A stretch of DNA of 7,704 nucleotides, taken from positions 1 to 7,704 of the forward strand of contig CAMAJC010000075.1 of the NCBI GenBank assembly GCA_945835425.1, written 5' to 3'. Below the pieces are notes generated by a model. The model was given only the letters and a program-made list of their open reading frames with translations, was not told where the DNA came from and ran no database searches. The position numbers and the translations under genes were made by a program. Each line of letters opens with the position of its first letter. The stretch's first letter is position 1. This DNA is from an uncultured Clostridia bacterium. GTDB lineage: Bacteria > Bacillota > Clostridia > Oscillospirales > Ruminococcaceae. Of this stretch, positions 5,495 to 7,704 are shown one piece after another.

Positions 5495-6622
5495 ATGAAG
5501 ATTGTATTTCCTCAATATTTTGCCGAGTTCCATTGCCTGGCGGACGGCTGCCCGGACACCTGCTGCGCGGGATGGGAAGTCGTTTTGGACGAGGAAGCGG
5601 CGGACAGATATGAACAGCTGGGCGAGGAACACAGCCGCCTGCGGGAGCGCATCCGGCAGGCGATGGGCAAAGACGGCGGCGACCTGATCTTCCGTGCGGC
5701 TTCCGACGGGCGCTGCCCTTTCCTCGATGGGAGCGGGCTGTGCGATATTCAGAAGGAGCTGGGCGAAGAGGGGCTGTGCCGCACCTGTCATCTTTATCCG
5801 CGGTTTATCGGGGAATACGGCGGCGTGCGGGAAATCGGGCTTTCCCTCTCCTGCCCTGAGGCCGCGCGGATTGTCCTGACCCACAAAGGAAAGGTCGCCT
5901 TTCTGACAGAGGATGACTCCAGCGTGCCGCCGTCTTTAAACGATCTGGACGCTGAGCGGTACTTTGCGGTGCGGCAGCTGCGGGAAACGGCGTTATCGCT
6001 GGCGCAGGCGGCGCCGCTGCCGGTGGACGAGCGGTGCGCGCTGCTGCTGCGGCTGGCGAAGAAGGGACAGAAAAAACTGCATAAAGAAAAATACGGAGAA
6101 ATCGAGGGGCTGACCGCGCGGTTTGACCCGCACAGGATGATGGGCGAGCTGCAAAGCTGCTGCCGGAAATGCGCCGGAGTGGAGCCGATGGCGTATAAGC
6201 TGCTGCCGGAGACGCTCATTTCCCTGTCTATTTTGCGGCCGGAATGGAAGGTGCGGCTGGAAAGAAAGGTGCGGGAGCTGGAAATGGAGCCGCTTGTGCG
6301 GATAAGGCCGCTGGACGCGGAGTTTGAGACGCAGTTTTTGACGGCGTTTCTCTACCGGTATCTGCTCAGAAGCGCTTACGGCGGCTCGGCGCTGGGGTAT
6401 ATGAAGCTGTGCATCAATAGCCTTTTGGCCGTGCGGCTCTTGGGACAGGGCTGCGGGCAGGAGGAGCTGCTCACGCTTGCGCGGCTCTATTCCCGCGAGG
6501 TCGAGCACGACGAGGAAAATGTGGCGCAGCTGCTGGACATCTTTGAGACGGACAAGCGCTTTTCGGCGAAAGGAATGACCGCGCTGCTGCTGCAGGATTA
6601 TCCCCAACCAATGGGAAGATGA
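5495..6622 (+). CDS. fliB: FliB-family protein ('flagellin lysine-N-methylase')
   Basis: A protein of 375 residues. The ATG at 5495 follows AGGGTGG; the frame upstream is only repeat sequence. The N-terminus MKIVFPQYFAEFHCLADGCPDTCCAGWEV carries Cys14, 19, 23 and 24. Then come RCPFLDGSGLCDI (Cys74, 83), GLCRTCHLYPRF (Cys95, 98) and LSLSCPEAAR (Cys120), the pattern of the FliB family. A second small cluster, SCCRKC (221-226), lies in the middle. FliB methylates flagellin lysines in Salmonella. The same annotation is given to many proteins in Clostridia, and nothing in this window is flagellar, so the substrate here is open. The cysteines point to a metal or Fe-S centre. The gene follows another cysteine-cluster gene and ends in a terminator-like hairpin. 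Confidence 0.88.
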   Translation: MKIVFPQYFAEFHCLADGCPDTCCAGWEVVLDEEAADRYEQLGEEHSRLRERIRQAMGKDGGDLIFRAASDGRCPFLDGSGLCDIQKELGEEGLCRTCHLYPRFIGEYGGVREIGLSLSCPEAARIVLTHKGKVAFLTEDDSSVPPSLNDLDAERYFAVRQLRETALSLAQAAPLPVDERCALLLRLAKKGQKKLHKEKYGEIEGLTARFDPHRMMGELQSCCRKCAGVEPMAYKLLPETLISLSILRPEWKVRLERKVRELEMEPLVRIRPLDAEFETQFLTAFLYRYLLRSAYGGSALGYMKLCINSLLAVRLLGQGCGQEELLTLARLYSREVEHDEENVAQLLDIFETDKRFSAKGMTALLLQDYPQPMGR

Positions 6623-6631
6623 ATGAATAAC

Positions 6632-6669
6632 AAACGCCACCTGTTCCGGCATGGAGCAAGCGGCGTTTT
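6632..6669 (+). terminator. Intrinsic terminator after the FliB-family gene
   Basis: AAACGCC (6632-6638) pairs with GGCGTTT (6662-6668). An inner helix, TGTTCC/GGAGCA, closes a GGCAT loop. A short T-run (TTTT) ends the structure. It starts nine bases after the stop codon. Confidence 0.75.
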
Positions 6670-6715
6670 GGCTTGTGGATAAAGTCAAAATAATCAAACA
6701 TAACAATTATTTGCT

Positions 6716-6832
6716 TGTAGCGGCGGTCTGCGACCGCCACCGAATTGGTGCAATTTACGAATTGCTTAATTACTGTGCATAAGAAACCAGATATTTGGCT
6801 GATGTCGGTGGCGACCACAGGTCGCCGCTACA
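6716..6832. repeat. REP-like inverted pair 2
   Basis: Unit C (6716-6741, plus) has stem GGCGGTC/GACCGCC. Unit D (6807-6832, minus) has stem GGCGACC/GGTCGCC. They point towards each other, the reverse of pair 1. The flanks and loop match units A and B. The pair lies in the gap between the convergent FliB-family and thiT genes, between their terminators. Confidence 0.8.
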
Positions 6833-6870
6833 ACTACGAATCATCAATAGGTTACTCTTTCGGCAGTCTG

Positions 6871-6910
6871 AAAACGCCTCTCATTCCAGACCGGAACGGG
6901 AGGCGTTTTT
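6871..6910 (-). terminator. Terminator of thiT, possibly bidirectional
   Basis: A stem of twelve pairs, AAAACGCCTCTC (6871-6882) with 6898-6909, one of them a T-G wobble. Then come a mismatch and four more pairs (TTCC/GGAA) closing AGACC. On the minus strand it follows the thiT stop by six bases and ends in TTTT. On the plus strand it ends in five T, so it can stop transcription from both sides. Confidence 0.85.
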
Positions 6911-6915
6911 GCATT

Positions 6916-7485
6916 TTATTTTGCGTGAAAGAACTTCGGGACTGCCTTATACAGGACTGCGGCGATAACGGCGGTGATGATCGCGTTCGGGATCATGTAG
7001 GAGCCGTTGTAGACGAAGCTGTACCACCAGACGTTGGTGAAGGTATCGGGCATATATTCGCCCCAGATGAGCACGCCGGAGAGGAAGCTGCAGGCAAACC
7101 GGATCAGGCAGACGATTGCAGCGCCCAGCGCCACGCCCAGCACTTTCTTCTCACCGAACAGGTCGGCAAAAAATTTTGCAAGGCCTAAGACCGAGAAAGC
7201 GAGGATATAGTCCAGGAGGATGCAGCCGATCTGGGTCAGCAGGGTCGGGCAGTACATGACGTTACTAAAGCCGATAATCAGCTGCAGAACCGAATGGACA
7301 AACGCGGTGAAAACACCCCATTTGGTGCCGTTGCGGTACGCCATCAGGACGAGCGGAATCATCTCGAGGGTGATTGCGCCGCCGTACGGCAGGGAGAAAA
7401 GCTTGATGTAAGAGAGGATGGTCGCCAGAGCGATCATCAGTGCGCCCTCAACGAGGAGCTGGGTTTTGGTGACAGTCTTGCTCAT
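6916..7485 (-). CDS. thiT: ThiT, thiamine-binding S component of an ECF transporter
   Basis: A membrane protein of 189 residues with about six helices, the usual length and topology of ThiT (YuaJ). It binds thiamine outside the cell and joins the shared EcfA-EcfA'-EcfT energising module, which is encoded elsewhere. The start MSKTVTKTQLLVEGALMIAL is family-like, and AGGAAG lies seven bases before the ATG (7483-7485). Compared by eye with the Lactococcus ThiT site, Asp92-Tyr93 (LLDYILAF) stand for Glu84-Tyr85, Trp141 for Trp133, Tyr155 for Tyr146 and Asn160 for Asn151. The usual binding-site His125 is Ser133 here (RFACSFLSG). The TPP aptamer and terminator in its leader confirm the substrate class: expression should fall when thiamine pyrophosphate is plentiful. 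Confidence 0.94.
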   Translation of the reverse strand: MSKTVTKTQLLVEGALMIALATILSYIKLFSLPYGGAITLEMIPLVLMAYRNGTKWGVFTAFVHSVLQLIIGFSNVMYCPTLLTQIGCILLDYILAFSVLGLAKFFADLFGEKKVLGVALGAAIVCLIRFACSFLSGVLIWGEYMPDTFTNVWWYSFVYNGSYMIPNAIITAVIAAVLYKAVPKFFHAK

Positions 7486-7542
7486 AAAAAGACTTCCTTT
7501 GATTGATAGTACATAACCCCGCTTATCCCGGCGTTTCATGGC

Positions 7543-7570
7543 AAAAGAAAAACGCCGCAGATGCGCGGCG
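7543..7570 (-). terminator. Riboswitch-controlled terminator in the thiT leader
   Basis: Read on the minus strand, CGCCGC and GCGGCG form a perfect 6-bp stem around a six-base loop, followed by TTTTTCTTTT. It lies between the TPP aptamer and the gene, as expected for transcriptional control. Confidence 0.88.
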
Positions 7571-7593
7571 CAGGTTTCTAACAGCTTTTCGTT

Positions 7594-7683
7594 AAAAACT
7601 TCCCACGCCAGCATTATCTGGATCGGGTTGAAGGGTCCTCATCCGAGTCTCAGCCGTGCGCACAGCACAGCGCCCCTGTTTTT
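7594..7683 (-). promoter_or_regulatory. TPP riboswitch (THI element) aptamer
   Basis: On the minus strand the outer helix P1 is AAAAAC (7678-7683) with GTTTTT (7594-7599). Between them are the family's conserved blocks in order: AGGGGCGC, GGCTGAGA (near 7646-7653), GACCCTT with AACCCGATC (near 7621-7636), GATAATGC and GGCGTGGGAAG. It senses thiamine pyrophosphate. A second possible hairpin (7583-7600, loop AACG) uses the 3' strand of P1 and could form only when P1 does not. Confidence 0.96.
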
Positions 7684-7695
7684 ATGTCCATGGAC

Positions 7696-7704
7696 AGGAT
7701 AACA
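7696..7704 (-). promoter_or_regulatory. Possible extended -10 box of the thiT transcript
   Basis: The minus strand reads TGTTATCCT at the window edge, an extended -10 pattern (TGN followed by TATCCT) placed just upstream of the aptamer. The -35 region is outside the window. Confidence 0.35.

Noticed and set aside
7486..7614. An N-terminal extension of thiT from an ATG at 7614
   Set aside because: It would translate part of the TPP aptamer and the terminator. The ATG at 7485 has a ribosome site and a family-like N-terminus.

Overview
The window looks like chromosomal DNA from a GC-rich member of the Clostridia, most likely the Oscillospiraceae/Ruminococcaceae group. The support is strong AGGAGG-type ribosome sites, a UPF0237-UPF0210 gene pair, a TPP-riboswitch-controlled ThiT transporter, a SpoIIM-like membrane protein, and AT-rich heptad repeats (TGAATAR) between GC-rich genes. 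I cannot name a species.

Layout. The window opens inside a five-helix SpoIIM-like membrane protein gene (1-702, +). It runs tail to tail, with a 34-base overlap, into a gene for a LytR-CpsA-Psr (LCP) family protein (669-1724, -) that seems to have lost the family's arginine motifs. A spacer with a degenerate heptad repeat and a good sigma-70/A type promoter leads to the small ACT-domain protein UPF0237 (2097-2366, +). Its usual partner UPF0210/DUF711 (2637-3995, +, TTG start) follows after a 238-bp inverted-repeat element. A 370-bp spacer holds a pair of REP-like palindromes, a direct repeat and a terminator-like hairpin. Next come two cysteine-cluster proteins: a YkgJ-type CxxCxxCC protein (4366-5094, +) and a FliB-type 'lysine-N-methylase' (5495-6622, +), separated by a second, 372-bp inverted-repeat element. 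A convergent gap holds two terminators around a second REP-like pair. The last gene is thiT on the minus strand (6916-7485), with its transcription terminator and TPP aptamer (7594-7683) upstream of it.

How the parts work together. ThiT and its riboswitch form a self-contained thiamine-uptake unit. UPF0237 and UPF0210 probably act together, as a presumed ligand-sensing ACT protein and a protein of unknown activity. The two cysteine-cluster proteins may be co-transcribed.

The most unusual content is non-coding. Two elements have arms that agree at 30 of 31 positions but unrelated cores, and each almost exactly fills the space between a stop codon and the next ribosome site. Four 26-base REP-like units come as two inverted pairs, and the stem bases change in a compensatory way within each pair. 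No CRISPR array, tRNA, rRNA, transposase or defence gene was seen.
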